From the NCBI RefSeq assembly GCF_007000325.2, contig NZ_CP117267.1, forward strand, positions 806,001 through 870,000: DNA of 64,000 bases. The letters run 5' to 3'. A program made the translations under genes and the position numbers. Shown piece by piece: positions 44,427 through 53,290 of this stretch (the stretch's first letter is position 1; every line of letters starts with the position of its first letter). The notes under the pieces were generated by a model. That model was not told the origin of the DNA. It worked only from the letters and a program-made list of their open reading frames with translations, and did not search any database. The stretch comes from Rhizobium rhododendri (lineage in GTDB: Bacteria; Pseudomonadota; Alphaproteobacteria; Rhizobiales; Rhizobiaceae).

Positions 44427-45311
44427 TCAGATGTCTTCGTTGGCATCGGGCTTGCGGCTCGGTTGCTCGCCGCGCAGCCAGAAGGCCCGGTTTGAGGAGA
44501 AACGGTCCTGCGCAAGGATATCCTTCAACACCGGCAGCAGGGCGTGCAACTCGTCCTTGAGCGTGAAGGGCGGATTGACGATGATCAGGCCGGAGCCTGA
44601 CAATCCGGTGAAATCGCGTTCGGTGCGCACCGCAAGTTCGGCACACAGCATCTTCGGGATCTCGAGCGCCTGAAGCGCCTCGTGAAACGCCTTGATCGGC
44701 GCATCCTTCTTCAGCGGATACCATAGGCAATAGGTGCCGCCCGGAAAGCGGCGATAGGCGCGCGCCAGTCCGTCGACCAGCCGGTCATATTCGCCTTCGA
44801 TTTCGAATGGCGGGTCGACCAGCACGATGCCGCGCTTTTCCTTCGGCGGCAGGTGGGCGCCGAGCGCCAGCCAACCGTCGAGTTCCGTCACGCGCACCTG
44901 GTGGTCGCCCTCGAACAGCCGGTGCAGCCGGCTCGCATCTTCCGGGTGCAGTTCCATCGCCGACAGGCGGTCCTGCGGCCGGAACAGCAGGCTCGCCAGC
45001 TTCGGCGAGCCGGGATAGAATTGCAGGCCACCGTCAGGATTGAGCGCATTGACGGCGGTGAGATAGGGCTCGAGCAGTTCCGCTGCCTGCGCTGGCAGGT
45101 CCGCGGCCATAACCCGGCCGATGCCATCCAGCCATTCGCCGGTCTTCTGGGCTTCCTCCGACGACAAATCGTAAACGCCGATACCGGCATGAGTGTCGAG
45201 CAGCCGGAAGGCCTTGTCTTTCGTCTGCATGTAGCGGACAAGCCGAGCCAGGACCGCGTGCTTGAAGACATCGGCGAAATTGCCCGCATGGTAGATGTGC
45301 CGATAATTCAT
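44427..45311 (-). CDS. rlmJ: 23S rRNA m6A2030 methyltransferase
   Basis: SAM-dependent methylation of adenine 2030 in 23S rRNA. The 294-residue protein begins MNYRHIYHAGNFADVFKHAVL, the family signature. It has a SAM-binding LLDTHAGIGVYDL and the catalytic DPPFE motif, and LIIVNPPF near the end. The open frame runs far upstream, antisense to the oxidoreductase gene, but homology-like content begins only at this ATG. Confidence 0.96.
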   Translation of the reverse strand: MNYRHIYHAGNFADVFKHAVLARLVRYMQTKDKAFRLLDTHAGIGVYDLSSEEAQKTGEWLDGIGRVMAADLPAQAAELLEPYLTAVNALNPDGGLQFYPGSPKLASLLFRPQDRLSAMELHPEDASRLHRLFEGDHQVRVTELDGWLALGAHLPPKEKRGIVLVDPPFEIEGEYDRLVDGLARAYRRFPGGTYCLWYPLKKDAPIKAFHEALQALEIPKMLCAELAVRTERDFTGLSGSGLIIVNPPFTLKDELHALLPVLKDILAQDRFSSNRAFWLRGEQPSRKPDANEDI

Positions 45312-45392
45312 TTTCGGTGATGCCTGCATGAAATGTTGCGATGCACCGGTTTTGCTCTTTTTGCCGGCCTCGCCTTGAAATATACAGTTGCG

Positions 45393-47516
45393 ATGAACAT
45401 TGCGACCCCCATTCCGGCAAAAGCGAGAATCGGCCACACGGCCTGTCCGCACGACTGTCCGTCCACTTGCGCCCTCGACATCGAGATTTCCGAGGACGGC
45501 CGCATCGGCCGCGTTCGCGGGGCCGGCGATCATTCCTATACCGCAGGCGTCATCTGCGCCAAGGTCGCCCGATATGCCGAGCGGCTGTACCATCCCGATC
45601 GGCTGATGAAGCCTGTCCGGCGCTTGGGCGCTAAGGGCGAAGGGCGATGGGGAGACATTTCCTGGGACGACGCGCTGGATGAGATCGCCAACGCCTTCGT
45701 CAAGGCAGAGGCGAAGGACGGAAGCGAAGCCATCTGGCCTTATTTCTACGCCGGCACGATGGGCTGGGTGCAGCGCGACTCGATCGAGCGTTTGCGCCAC
45801 GCGAAGCGCTATTCCGGGTTCTTCTCGTCGATCTGCACCAACCCGGCCTGGACCGGCTTCACCATGGCGACCGGCGTGTTGCGCGGTCCCGACCCGCGCG
45901 AGATGGGGCGTACCGATTGCGTGGTCATCTGGGGCACCAATGCTGTCGTCACCCAGGTCAATGTCATGACCCACGCGATCAAGTCGCGCAAGGAACGTGG
46001 CGCCAAGATCGTCGTCATCGATATCTACGACAATCCGACGATGAAGCAGGCCGATCTTGCGCTGATCGTCAGGCCCGGCACCGACGCAGCCCTTGCGTGC
46101 GCGGTCATGCATATCGCCTTCCGTGACGGCTATGCCGACCGCGCCTATATGGCGAAATACGCGGACGATCCGGCGGGCCTCGAGGCACATCTGAAGACCC
46201 GCACCCCGGCATGGGCCGCCGACATCACCGGTCTGACGGTCGAGGAGATCGAGGCTTTCGGTGCGCTCGTCGGCCGCACGAAGAAGTCCTATTTCCGCCT
46301 CGGCTACGGCTTTACCCGCCAGCGCAATGGCGCCATCGCCATGCATGCGGCAGCTTCGATCGCCACCGTACTCGGCTCTTGGCGATACGAGGGCGGCGGC
46401 GCCTTCCATTCCAACAGCGATATCTTCCAGATGAGCAGCGCCGAACTGACCGGCCGCGCCATGAAGGACGAGGATATCCGGATGATCGATCAGTCGCAGA
46501 TCGGCCGGGCGCTGACGGGCGATGCCGAAGCCCTTCGCCATCGCGGCCCGGTGACCGCGATGCTGATCCAGAACACCAATCCCGTCAACATCGCGCCCGA
46601 GCAGCGGCTGGTGAAGCGCGGCTTTGCCCGAGACGACCTGTTTGTCGCCGTCCACGAGCAATTCATGACCGACACCGCATCGATGGCCGATATCGTCCTG
46701 CCGGCGACGATGTTCGTCGAGCATGACGACATCTACCGTGCCGGCGGCCAGAACCACATCCTGCTCGGCCCAAAACTGGTCGAGCCGCCGAAAACGGTGC
46801 GCAGCAACCTCTTTGTGATCGAGGAACTGGCCAAGCGCCTCGGCGTCGCCGACCGCCCGGGTTTCGGCTTCACGGCCCGCGAGATGGTCGACCGCATCCT
46901 CGCCGACAGCCATCTTCCGGATTACGACTATTTTCTCGAGCACAAATGGTTCGATCGCCAGCCGGATTTCGACAAGGCGCATTTCATCGACGGCTTTGCC
47001 CATCCCGACGGCAAGTTCCGCTTCCGGCCGGACTGGAGCAACCAGCCGGCGCCGAACCGTCCGCCGAAATCGATCGGCCTGCTCGGCCCGCATGCGGAAT
47101 TGCCGACCTTTCCCGATCAGGTCGACGTGATCGAGGTCGCGGATGCAGAGCATCCATTCCGGCTGGCGACATCGCCGGCCCGAAACTTCCTGAATTCCAG
47201 CTTCGCCGAGACCAAGACCTCGCGACAGAAGGAAGGTCGCCCGGAAGTCATGATCAATCCGAGCGATGCCGAAGCGCATGCCATCGCCGATAGTGACCTC
47301 GTGCGTATCGGCAATGTCAGGGGCGACATCCGCCTTCACGCCCGCATCACCACCGAGGTCAAGCCCGGCGTGCTGATCGCCGAGGGGCTTTGGCCGAACA
47401 GCGCACATGTGGACGGCGAGGGCATCAATGTCCTGACCGGGGCCGATCCTGTCGCGCCCTATGGCGGCGCTGCCGTCCACGACAACAAGGTCTGGCTGCG
47501 CAGGGATGTCCAATGA
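45393..47516 (+). CDS. Molybdopterin oxidoreductase, BisC/formate-dehydrogenase-like
   Basis: A 707-residue molybdenum enzyme. The N-terminus holds a Fe4S4 site: Cys18, Cys22 and Cys26 in CPHDCPSTC, with Cys55 in GVICAK. Molybdopterin-binding segments follow (YFYAGTMGWVQRDS, DCVVIWGTNAVVTQ, IQNTNPVNIAP) and a C-terminal guanine-dinucleotide domain (EVMINPSDAEAHAIADSDLVRIGN). There is no Tat signal, so it is cytoplasmic, and no electron-transfer subunit lies nearby. The ATG at 45393 is chosen at the start of the family pattern. Its substrate is unknown. nudK is coupled to it. Confidence 0.92.
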   Translation: MNIATPIPAKARIGHTACPHDCPSTCALDIEISEDGRIGRVRGAGDHSYTAGVICAKVARYAERLYHPDRLMKPVRRLGAKGEGRWGDISWDDALDEIANAFVKAEAKDGSEAIWPYFYAGTMGWVQRDSIERLRHAKRYSGFFSSICTNPAWTGFTMATGVLRGPDPREMGRTDCVVIWGTNAVVTQVNVMTHAIKSRKERGAKIVVIDIYDNPTMKQADLALIVRPGTDAALACAVMHIAFRDGYADRAYMAKYADDPAGLEAHLKTRTPAWAADITGLTVEEIEAFGALVGRTKKSYFRLGYGFTRQRNGAIAMHAAASIATVLGSWRYEGGGAFHSNSDIFQMSSAELTGRAMKDEDIRMIDQSQIGRALTGDAEALRHRGPVTAMLIQNTNPVNIAPEQRLVKRGFARDDLFVAVHEQFMTDTASMADIVLPATMFVEHDDIYRAGGQNHILLGPKLVEPPKTVRSNLFVIEELAKRLGVADRPGFGFTAREMVDRILADSHLPDYDYFLEHKWFDRQPDFDKAHFIDGFAHPDGKFRFRPDWSNQPAPNRPPKSIGLLGPHAELPTFPDQVDVIEVADAEHPFRLATSPARNFLNSSFAETKTSRQKEGRPEVMINPSDAEAHAIADSDLVRIGNVRGDIRLHARITTEVKPGVLIAEGLWPNSAHVDGEGINVLTGADPVAPYGGAAVHDNKVWLRRDVQ

Positions 47517-48106
47517 CGAAATTTGAGAAAGCCGGCGTGGCAATCGTCGCGCAGACCACGCTGTCGAAGGGCTGGACCGAGCTCAGCAGCTACGACATCG
47601 ACTACACCGCCTCGGATGGCGCGACCCACCGCCTGAAGCGCGAGATCTACCATCGCACCCCTGCGGCCACGATCCTGCTCTACGATCCCCACAAGGAGAC
47701 TGTCGTTCTCGTCCGCCAGTTCCGCCTTGCCGCCCATCTGAACGGCGATGCCGGCTGGATGATAGAGACGCCGGCCGGTCTTCTCGACGGGGAGGAGCCG
47801 GAAGCAGCCATTCGCCGAGAAGCGATGGAGGAAACCGGATATCACGTGCGCGACGTCAGGTTCCTGTTCAAGGCCTATATGGCACCGGGTGCAGTGACCG
47901 AGGTCGTCCACTTCTTCGCTGCCGTCATCGACACCGGCGATCGTTTGTCGGAAGGCGGTGGACTGGTCGAGGAGCACGAGGATATCGAGGTCATGGAAGT
48001 GCCGCTATCGGAGGCACTGTCGATGATAGAGACCGGCGCCATCATCGACGGCAAGACGATCATGCTGCTGCAATGGGCTGGGTTGAACCGCGACCGTCTC
48101 GCCTGA
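47513..48106 (+). CDS. nudK: NUDIX hydrolase, NudK-like
   Basis: A 197-residue Nudix pyrophosphatase closely resembling E. coli NudK, which splits GDP-mannose and related sugar nucleotides. Shared patterns are AATILLYDPHKETVVLVRQFR, the Nudix box AGLLDGEEPEAAIRREAMEE with ETGY (about 88-110), YMAPGAVTEVVHFF and DGKTIMLLQW. The ATG overlaps the oxidoreductase stop codon (ATGA). The functional link between the two is not clear; a role in sugar-nucleotide clean-up is inferred from family. Confidence 0.93.
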   Translation: MTKFEKAGVAIVAQTTLSKGWTELSSYDIDYTASDGATHRLKREIYHRTPAATILLYDPHKETVVLVRQFRLAAHLNGDAGWMIETPAGLLDGEEPEAAIRREAMEETGYHVRDVRFLFKAYMAPGAVTEVVHFFAAVIDTGDRLSEGGGLVEEHEDIEVMEVPLSEALSMIETGAIIDGKTIMLLQWAGLNRDRLA

Positions 48107-48131
48107 GCGCTCCCGCTCATTCGGTCGCCGA

Positions 48132-48149
48132 CGTTCATGCAACGGTCAT
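48132..48149 (+). promoter_or_regulatory. Pho-box-like direct repeat before phnM
   Basis: CGTTCAT-GCAA-CGGTCAT: two heptamers with two and one mismatches to the PhoB repeat CTGTCAT, at the correct 11-base period, 55 bases before the phnM ATG. No clear -10 element was found at the ideal distance. Confidence 0.4.
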
Positions 48150-48204
48150 CGACCACGGTTAAGGGCTGCGCCTTGATACGCCGGCATACGCCAAGGAGGT
48201 TCCC

Positions 48205-49383
48205 ATGTGGCTCAACAATTTCAAACTCGTCCTTGCCGATGAAGTGATCGACAAAGGCGCCGTCCGGATCGACGACGGGGCGATTGCCGAGATCAGGGCA
48301 GAACCTGTGGCGGAGGCCACCTTCGAGGGCGGCGGGCGGTTGCTGATGCCCGGATTTGTCGACCTGCACGGCGACATGATCGAGCGCGAGATCGCGCCGC
48401 GGCCGAATGCGATGATGCCGATCGATTTCGGCATCCACGAACTTGACAAGAAACTGGCGGCCTCGGGCATCACCACGGCCTACGCCGCGCTGTCATTCGC
48501 GACCGAGAGCGTCTACGGCCATATCCGCTCGTTGGAAAATACGCGTGCCATCATCGAAGGCATCCACCGGCTGAAGGCCGGCCTGCTGGTCGATCATCGC
48601 GTTCATGCCCGCTACGAGATCACCAACCTTGCAGCCTCGCCGGTGCTCGAAAAGCTCATCGAGGACGACCTCATCGACATGGTGTCGTTGACCGACCACA
48701 CGCCGGGCCAGGGTCAATACAACGACGTCGAAGCCTATATGGAGCGGATGTCGGCGCAGAGGGGCATTTCGGCGGAGGCTGCGGCCGAAGTCGTCGCCCT
48801 TCGCATGGAACGCCGCAACAATCCCGAGGTTGACAAGCGGCTGCGCGAGATCACCGATCTATCAATGAAGCACCGTATCTCGCTCGCCTCCCATGATGAC
48901 GACAGTGCCGCCAAAGTCGTCGAGATGAACGGTTTCGGCATCACCATCAGCGAGTTTCCGGTGACGCTCGAAGCTGCAGAGGAAGCCCGTCGGCTCGGGC
49001 TGTGGACGCTGATGGGTGCCCCGAATGCGCTGCGTGGCCTGTCGATGATCGGCAACCTCAGTGCGCTCGATGCCGCCCGCGCCGGGCTGCTGACCATCAT
49101 TGCTGCCGATTATCATCCGGCCGCATTTCTGTCGGCGACCTTCAAGATTGCCGATGCGCTGGAGGGCGACCTTCCTGCAGCCGTTGCAATGGCGAGCCGC
49201 AATCCGGCGCGTGCAGCAGGCCTGATGGACCGGGGAGAGATCGCTGTCGGACAGAAGGCCGATCTGATCGCCGTGGAGCCCGGCGCCGTGCCGCGTGTCC
49301 GGGCAACATTCCGCAATGGCCGCGTGGTTTACAGCGACGGCACGCTGCACCCGCTGCATCTGCATCCGGCGCTGGTCGCCTGA
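48205..49383 (+). CDS. phnM: Ribose 1-methylphosphonate 5-triphosphate diphosphatase
   Basis: Amidohydrolase-fold enzyme of the C-P lyase pathway that removes pyrophosphate from methylphosphonate ribose triphosphate. The 392-residue protein has MPGFVDLHGDMIEREIAPRP, LVDHRVHARYEI, SLTDHTPGQGQY, ASHDDD and ISEFPVTLEAA, all typical PhnM motifs. A very strong AAGGAGG lies five bases before the ATG. No other phn gene is in the window, so the C-P lyase core must be elsewhere, or this copy acts alone. Confidence 0.95.
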   Translation: MWLNNFKLVLADEVIDKGAVRIDDGAIAEIRAEPVAEATFEGGGRLLMPGFVDLHGDMIEREIAPRPNAMMPIDFGIHELDKKLAASGITTAYAALSFATESVYGHIRSLENTRAIIEGIHRLKAGLLVDHRVHARYEITNLAASPVLEKLIEDDLIDMVSLTDHTPGQGQYNDVEAYMERMSAQRGISAEAAAEVVALRMERRNNPEVDKRLREITDLSMKHRISLASHDDDSAAKVVEMNGFGITISEFPVTLEAAEEARRLGLWTLMGAPNALRGLSMIGNLSALDAARAGLLTIIAADYHPAAFLSATFKIADALEGDLPAAVAMASRNPARAAGLMDRGEIAVGQKADLIAVEPGAVPRVRATFRNGRVVYSDGTLHPLHLHPALVA

Positions 49384-49401
49384 TCGCCGGAAGACTGCCT
49401 T

Positions 49402-50091
49402 TCAGGCCTTGTCTGGGTCGACCAGCAGGGCGATCAGTTTCTTGAGAGCCGGAGGGATCAGCGTTCCGCCGGCCTCGTTGGTGGTGACGGTGACGCCTTT
49501 TTCCATCCGCACCTTGCCCTCGGCAATCAGCCTGAGTGCGAGGGGATAGAGCTGGTGCTCGATGGTGAGCACCCGCGCGGCCAGCGTCTGGGCATTATCG
49601 TCCACCAGTACGGCGACAGAACCCTGGCCGATGACCGGGCCTTCATCCATGCCCTCGGTGACGAAATGCACGGTACAGCCGACGATCTTCATGCCGGCGT
49701 CCAGCGCCCGCTGGTGGGTGTTCAGGCCGGGAAACAGCGGCAGCAGGGAGGGATGGATATTGATGATCCGTCCCTTGTAGCGCTTGATGAAATCGCCGGT
49801 CAGAAGCCGCATGTAGCCGGCAAGGCAGATGATGTCTGGTTGAAGCTCGTCGAGCCGCTCAAGGATTGCCGCTTCATGGGCTTCCTTGCTTTTGAAATCA
49901 CCGCGCGGGATGGCGAAGGCCGGGATGCCTTCCGCTTGTGCCTTGGCAAGGCCAGCAGCCTCGGCCCGGTCGGAAATGACGCCGACAATTTCGGCAGCAT
50001 AGTCAGGCGCCTGTGCCGCCTTTATCAGCGACATCATGTTGGAACCGGTGCCGGAGATGAAGATGACGGCGCGTTTGCGCGTTTCGCTCAT
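49402..50091 (-). CDS. purN: Phosphoribosylglycinamide formyltransferase
   Basis: Formyl-folate-dependent step of purine synthesis (GAR to FGAR). The 229-residue protein has [15 protein letters not shown] for phosphate binding, and the catalytic [20 protein letters not shown] with its histidine. The [13 protein letters not shown] signature holds the key aspartate. The ATG overlaps the purM stop codon (ATGA). Confidence 0.97.
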   Translation of the reverse strand: MSETRKRAVIFISGTGSNMMSLIKAAQAPDYAAEIVGVISDRAEAAGLAKAQAEGIPAFAIPRGDFKSKEAHEAAILERLDELQPDIICLAGYMRLLTGDFIKRYKGRIINIHPSLLPLFPGLNTHQRALDAGMKIVGCTVHFVTEGMDEGPVIGQGSVAVLVDDNAQTLAARVLTIEHQLYPLALRLIAEGKVRMEKGVTVTTNEAGGTLIPPALKKLIALLVDPDKA

Positions 50092-51161
50092 AGGGCGAGG
50101 GTTCCTTTGTAGACGGTGCCTGCCGCGCCCTCGGCACGAGCGATCATCCGGCCGAGAACGATGACGCTTTCGCCTTCAGCCTCGAGGGCTTTCGTAACGC
50201 GATCGACATTCTCTTCGGCAACGACGACGATCATGCCGACGCCGCAGTTGAAGGTGCGCAGCATCTCGTTCGCCTCGACGCCACCGGTCTTGGCCAGCCA
50301 CGAGAAGACGGGCGGCACCCTGACGGCGGAAAGATCGATCTCGGCGGCAAGGTTCTTCGGCAGTACGCGCGGTATGTTTTCCGGAAAGCCGCCGCCGGTG
50401 ATGTGAGCCAGCGCCTTCAGCGCACCGGTCTCGCGGATCGCCTTCAGCAGCGGCTTGACGTAGATGCGGGTCGGCGTCAGCAGCGCCTCGCCGAGGGTCT
50501 TTCCCTCGGCAAACGGGGCAGGGGCATCCCATGCGAGGCCGGACAGCGTGACGATCTTGCGTACTAACGAGAAGCCGTTCGAATGGACGCCGGAGGAGGC
50601 AAGGCCGAGAATGACGTCGCCCTCGGCGATGTCGCGCGTCGGCAGCAACTGGTGGCGCTCGGCAGCACCGACGGCAAAGCCCGCCAGATCGTAGTCGCCG
50701 TCGGAATACATGCCGGGCATTTCGGCGGTCTCGCCGCCGAGCAACGCGCAACCTGCCTCGCGGCAGCCGGCAGCGATGCCTTCGACGATGGCTGCTCCCT
50801 GGTCCGTGTCGAGTTTGCCGGTCGCAAAATAATCGAGGAAGAACAAGGGCTCGGCCCCCTGGACGACCAGATCGTTGACGCACATGGCGACAAGATCGAT
50901 GCCGACGGTGTCGTGATAATTGGCGTCGATGGCGATCTTCAACTTGGTGCCGACGCCGTCATTGGCGGCGACCAGGATCGGGTCGGTAAAGCCTGCGGCC
51001 TTCAGGTCGAAAAGGCCGCCGAAACCGCCGATTTCGCCATCCGCACCGGGCCGGCGCGTCGAGCGCACCGCCGGCTTGATTTTCTCGACGAGGAGGTTGC
51101 CGGCATCTATGTCGACGCCTGCGTCGCTATAGGTAAGGCCGTTTTTTCCCGACTGGCTCAT
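50088..51161 (-). CDS. purM: Phosphoribosylaminoimidazole synthetase
   Basis: ATP-dependent ring closure of FGAM to AIR. The 357-residue protein begins [21 protein letters not shown], with [10 protein letters not shown], the [19 protein letters not shown] core and [10 protein letters not shown]. The start at 51161 is at the family N-terminus; 23 further open codons upstream are ignored. It is coupled to purN, and divergent from the AI-2E permease gene. Confidence 0.97.
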   Translation of the reverse strand: MSQSGKNGLTYSDAGVDIDAGNLLVEKIKPAVRSTRRPGADGEIGGFGGLFDLKAAGFTDPILVAANDGVGTKLKIAIDANYHDTVGIDLVAMCVNDLVVQGAEPLFFLDYFATGKLDTDQGAAIVEGIAAGCREAGCALLGGETAEMPGMYSDGDYDLAGFAVGAAERHQLLPTRDIAEGDVILGLASSGVHSNGFSLVRKIVTLSGLAWDAPAPFAEGKTLGEALLTPTRIYVKPLLKAIRETGALKALAHITGGGFPENIPRVLPKNLAAEIDLSAVRVPPVFSWLAKTGGVEANEMLRTFNCGVGMIVVVAEENVDRVTKALEAEGESVIVLGRMIARAEGAAGTVYKGTLAL

Positions 51162-51311
51162 GCTGCGTCTCCGGTCGGCGCTCTTGCGCCCTGGCAATAG
51201 GGTTTTGACCGGGTCGCCATTGCATGGCAAGTCTCTTTATGCAAGGCGTTGGCGATCAAACCCCCGATTTTCACCGACCGTCGGCCGATCCCGCCATTGC
51301 CCGTTATCATC

Positions 51312-51341
51312 TTGACGCTAGTTGAGCGGCTATCCTATGTG
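51312..51341 (+). promoter_or_regulatory. Candidate sigma-70 promoter for the AI-2E permease operon
   Basis: TTGACG at 51312-51317 and TATGTG at 51336-51341 are spaced by 18 bases, about 40 bases before the permease ATG, in the purM divergent gap. The -35 is good and the -10 moderate. Confidence 0.45.
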
Positions 51342-51379
51342 CTAATTCAACGTCACCAGCAGCAAAGATCAGGAATATC

Positions 51380-52510
51380 ATGGAGCAACAACCATCGAGC
51401 GTCACCGATCTGAAGCGGCAGGTCTTTTTCTGGCTCGCGATCCTGGCTTTCTTCATTGCCTTCCTTTTCCTGTTCAGCTCGATCCTGCTGCCCTTCATCG
51501 CCGGCATGGCGATCGCCTATTTTCTCGATCCGGTCGCCGACTGGCTTGAGCGGCGCGGTCTCAGCCGGACCATGGCGACCCTCGTCATCCTCGTCGTTTT
51601 CGTGCTGATCTTTGCGCTGGCGCTGACGATCCTGATTCCGATCATCGTCAACCAGTTCAACGACTTCCTGCAGCATTTGCCGGGCTACGTAGAGCAGTTC
51701 CAGAAGTTCATCACCAATACGCAGAATTCGATCGTACCGCAGTGGATCCGCAATCAGGCAGGCACGATCAAGGACAACATCTCGACGATCATGTCGGATG
51801 GCGTCAGCTTCGTTGCCGGGCTGTTCGGGCAGATCTGGAGTTCCGGCAAAGCGCTGGTCAATATCGTCTCGCTGATGGTCGTCACACCCGTCGTCGCCTT
51901 CTACATGCTGCTCGACTGGGATCGCATGATCGCCAAGGTCGACGCCTGGATCCCACGCGAGCATGTCGGTTCCGTCCGCCAGATCGCCCGCGAGATCGAC
52001 CAGGCAATCGCCGGCTTCATACGCGGCCAGGGCTCGCTGTGCATCATTCTCGGCGTCTACTACGGCGTCGGCCTGTCGCTGGTCGGCCTGAATTTCGGCC
52101 TGCTGATCGGCATGTTCGCGGGCATGATCAGCTTCATCCCCTATGTCGGTTCGCTGGTTGGCCTGTTTCTCGCAGCCGGTGTCGCGCTGGTGCAGTTCTG
52201 GCCCGACTACCCCTGGATCGCGCTGGTGCTGGCCGTCTTCTTCACTGGCCAGTTTCTGGAGGGGAATATCCTGCAGCCGAAGCTGGTCGGTTCGAGCGTC
52301 GGCCTGCATCCGGTGTGGCTGATGTTTGCGCTGTTTGCCTTTAGCATCATGTTCGGCTTCGTCGGCCTGCTGATCGCAGTGCCGGCAGCGGCCGCCTGTG
52401 GCGTGCTTGTCCGCTTCGCCCTTTCGCGGTATCTTGAGAGCGACCTTTACCATGGACGCAAGCTGATCCTGCCGGCGCGCAAGGTTATCGACAGCAACAT
52501 CGAGAAATAA
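51380..52510 (+). CDS. AI-2E family (PerM-like) membrane protein
   Basis: A 376-residue inner-membrane protein of the AI-2E/PerM family, with about seven to eight membrane segments and a hydrophilic amphipathic region near 85-155. Family motifs FIAGMAIAYFLDPVADWLERRG and GQFLEGNILQPKLVGSSVGLHPVW are clear. Family members have been proposed as autoinducer-2 exporters or ion antiporters; the substrate here is unknown. hdaA starts seven bases after its stop codon, so the two are co-transcribed, an order common in alphaproteobacteria. Confidence 0.94.
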   Translation: MEQQPSSVTDLKRQVFFWLAILAFFIAFLFLFSSILLPFIAGMAIAYFLDPVADWLERRGLSRTMATLVILVVFVLIFALALTILIPIIVNQFNDFLQHLPGYVEQFQKFITNTQNSIVPQWIRNQAGTIKDNISTIMSDGVSFVAGLFGQIWSSGKALVNIVSLMVVTPVVAFYMLLDWDRMIAKVDAWIPREHVGSVRQIAREIDQAIAGFIRGQGSLCIILGVYYGVGLSLVGLNFGLLIGMFAGMISFIPYVGSLVGLFLAAGVALVQFWPDYPWIALVLAVFFTGQFLEGNILQPKLVGSSVGLHPVWLMFALFAFSIMFGFVGLLIAVPAAAACGVLVRFALSRYLESDLYHGRKLILPARKVIDSNIEK

Positions 52511-52517
52511 AGCGACC

Positions 52518-53228
52518 ATGAGCGATGTGAGGAAGGCTGATCCGAGGCGCCGCGGCGCCGAGCAGCTGCCGCTGGCATTCGTTCACGATGCCGCCAGCGG
52601 CCGCGACGACCTGCGCGTGTCCGCACGGCTTCAGGCAGCCGTTGCCATCGTCGACAGCTGGCCCGCCTGGCCGTCGCCTGTGGTGATCCTGGCTGGCCCC
52701 GTCGGCTCAGGCAAATCCCATCTCGCCAGCATCTGGCGCGAGCAGAGCGGCGCCGTCGAGATCCACCCCGTCAAGGGCGCCAATGCCGCGCTTGCAGCGG
52801 CTGCGGGACCGGTGATCTTCGAGGATGCGGACAGGGCGGGCTTCGACGACACCGAACTCTTCCATGTTATCAACAGTGTCCGCGAAAACCGCACCAGCCT
52901 GATGATCACCAGCCGGTTGTGGCCGATCTCCTGGCCGGTGACACTTCCGGACCTGATCTCGCGTCTCAAGGCGGCAACGACAGTCGAGATCGGCGAGCCC
53001 GATGAGGAGTTGCTGTCGCAGGTCATCGTCAAGCTGTTCGCCGACCGCCAGCTTTATATCGATGACAAATTGGTTCTCTATATCGTCGGCCGCATGGAGC
53101 GTTCGCTTGGCGCCGCCCAGACCATTGTCGACCGGCTGGATCGCCTGGCCTTGTCACGAGGCACCCGCATCACGCGAGGACTCGCGTCTGAGGTATTGAA
53201 TGAATTGGGCAATTTCGATTCAATGTGA
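52518..53228 (+). CDS. hdaA: DnaA-inactivating Hda-like protein
   Basis: A 236-residue DnaA-related AAA+ protein. The start QLPLAF at 16-21 resembles the sliding-clamp-binding motif of Hda. Walker A is [10 protein letters not shown] at 59-68, and sensor regions [25 protein letters not shown] follow. It lacks the DnaA DNA-binding domain. Hda with the clamp triggers ATP hydrolysis by DnaA and limits re-initiation; in Caulobacter the homologue is HdaA. The Walker B-like [10 protein letters not shown] is present. It lies between an AI-2E permease and ppk. Confidence 0.92.
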   Translation: MSDVRKADPRRRGAEQLPLAFVHDAASGRDDLRVSARLQAAVAIVDSWPAWPSPVVILAGPVGSGKSHLASIWREQSGAVEIHPVKGANAALAAAAGPVIFEDADRAGFDDTELFHVINSVRENRTSLMITSRLWPISWPVTLPDLISRLKAATTVEIGEPDEELLSQVIVKLFADRQLYIDDKLVLYIVGRMERSLGAAQTIVDRLDRLALSRGTRITRGLASEVLNELGNFDSM

Positions 53229-53290
53229 TTGACTGTGACAGTTTCTTCGTCAAATTGATGTCCAACGCAGACAAACAGGGGCAGGTGCAT

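Noticed and set aside
45312..47543. Very long minus-strand frame extending rlmJ to over 1000 codons, antisense to the molybdopterin oxidoreductase gene
   Set aside because: The extension is rich in Arg/His/Asp/Gly as expected for an antisense frame of GC-rich coding DNA. It has no domain pattern, while the plus strand encodes a clear molybdenum enzyme. RlmJ homology-like content begins at 45311.
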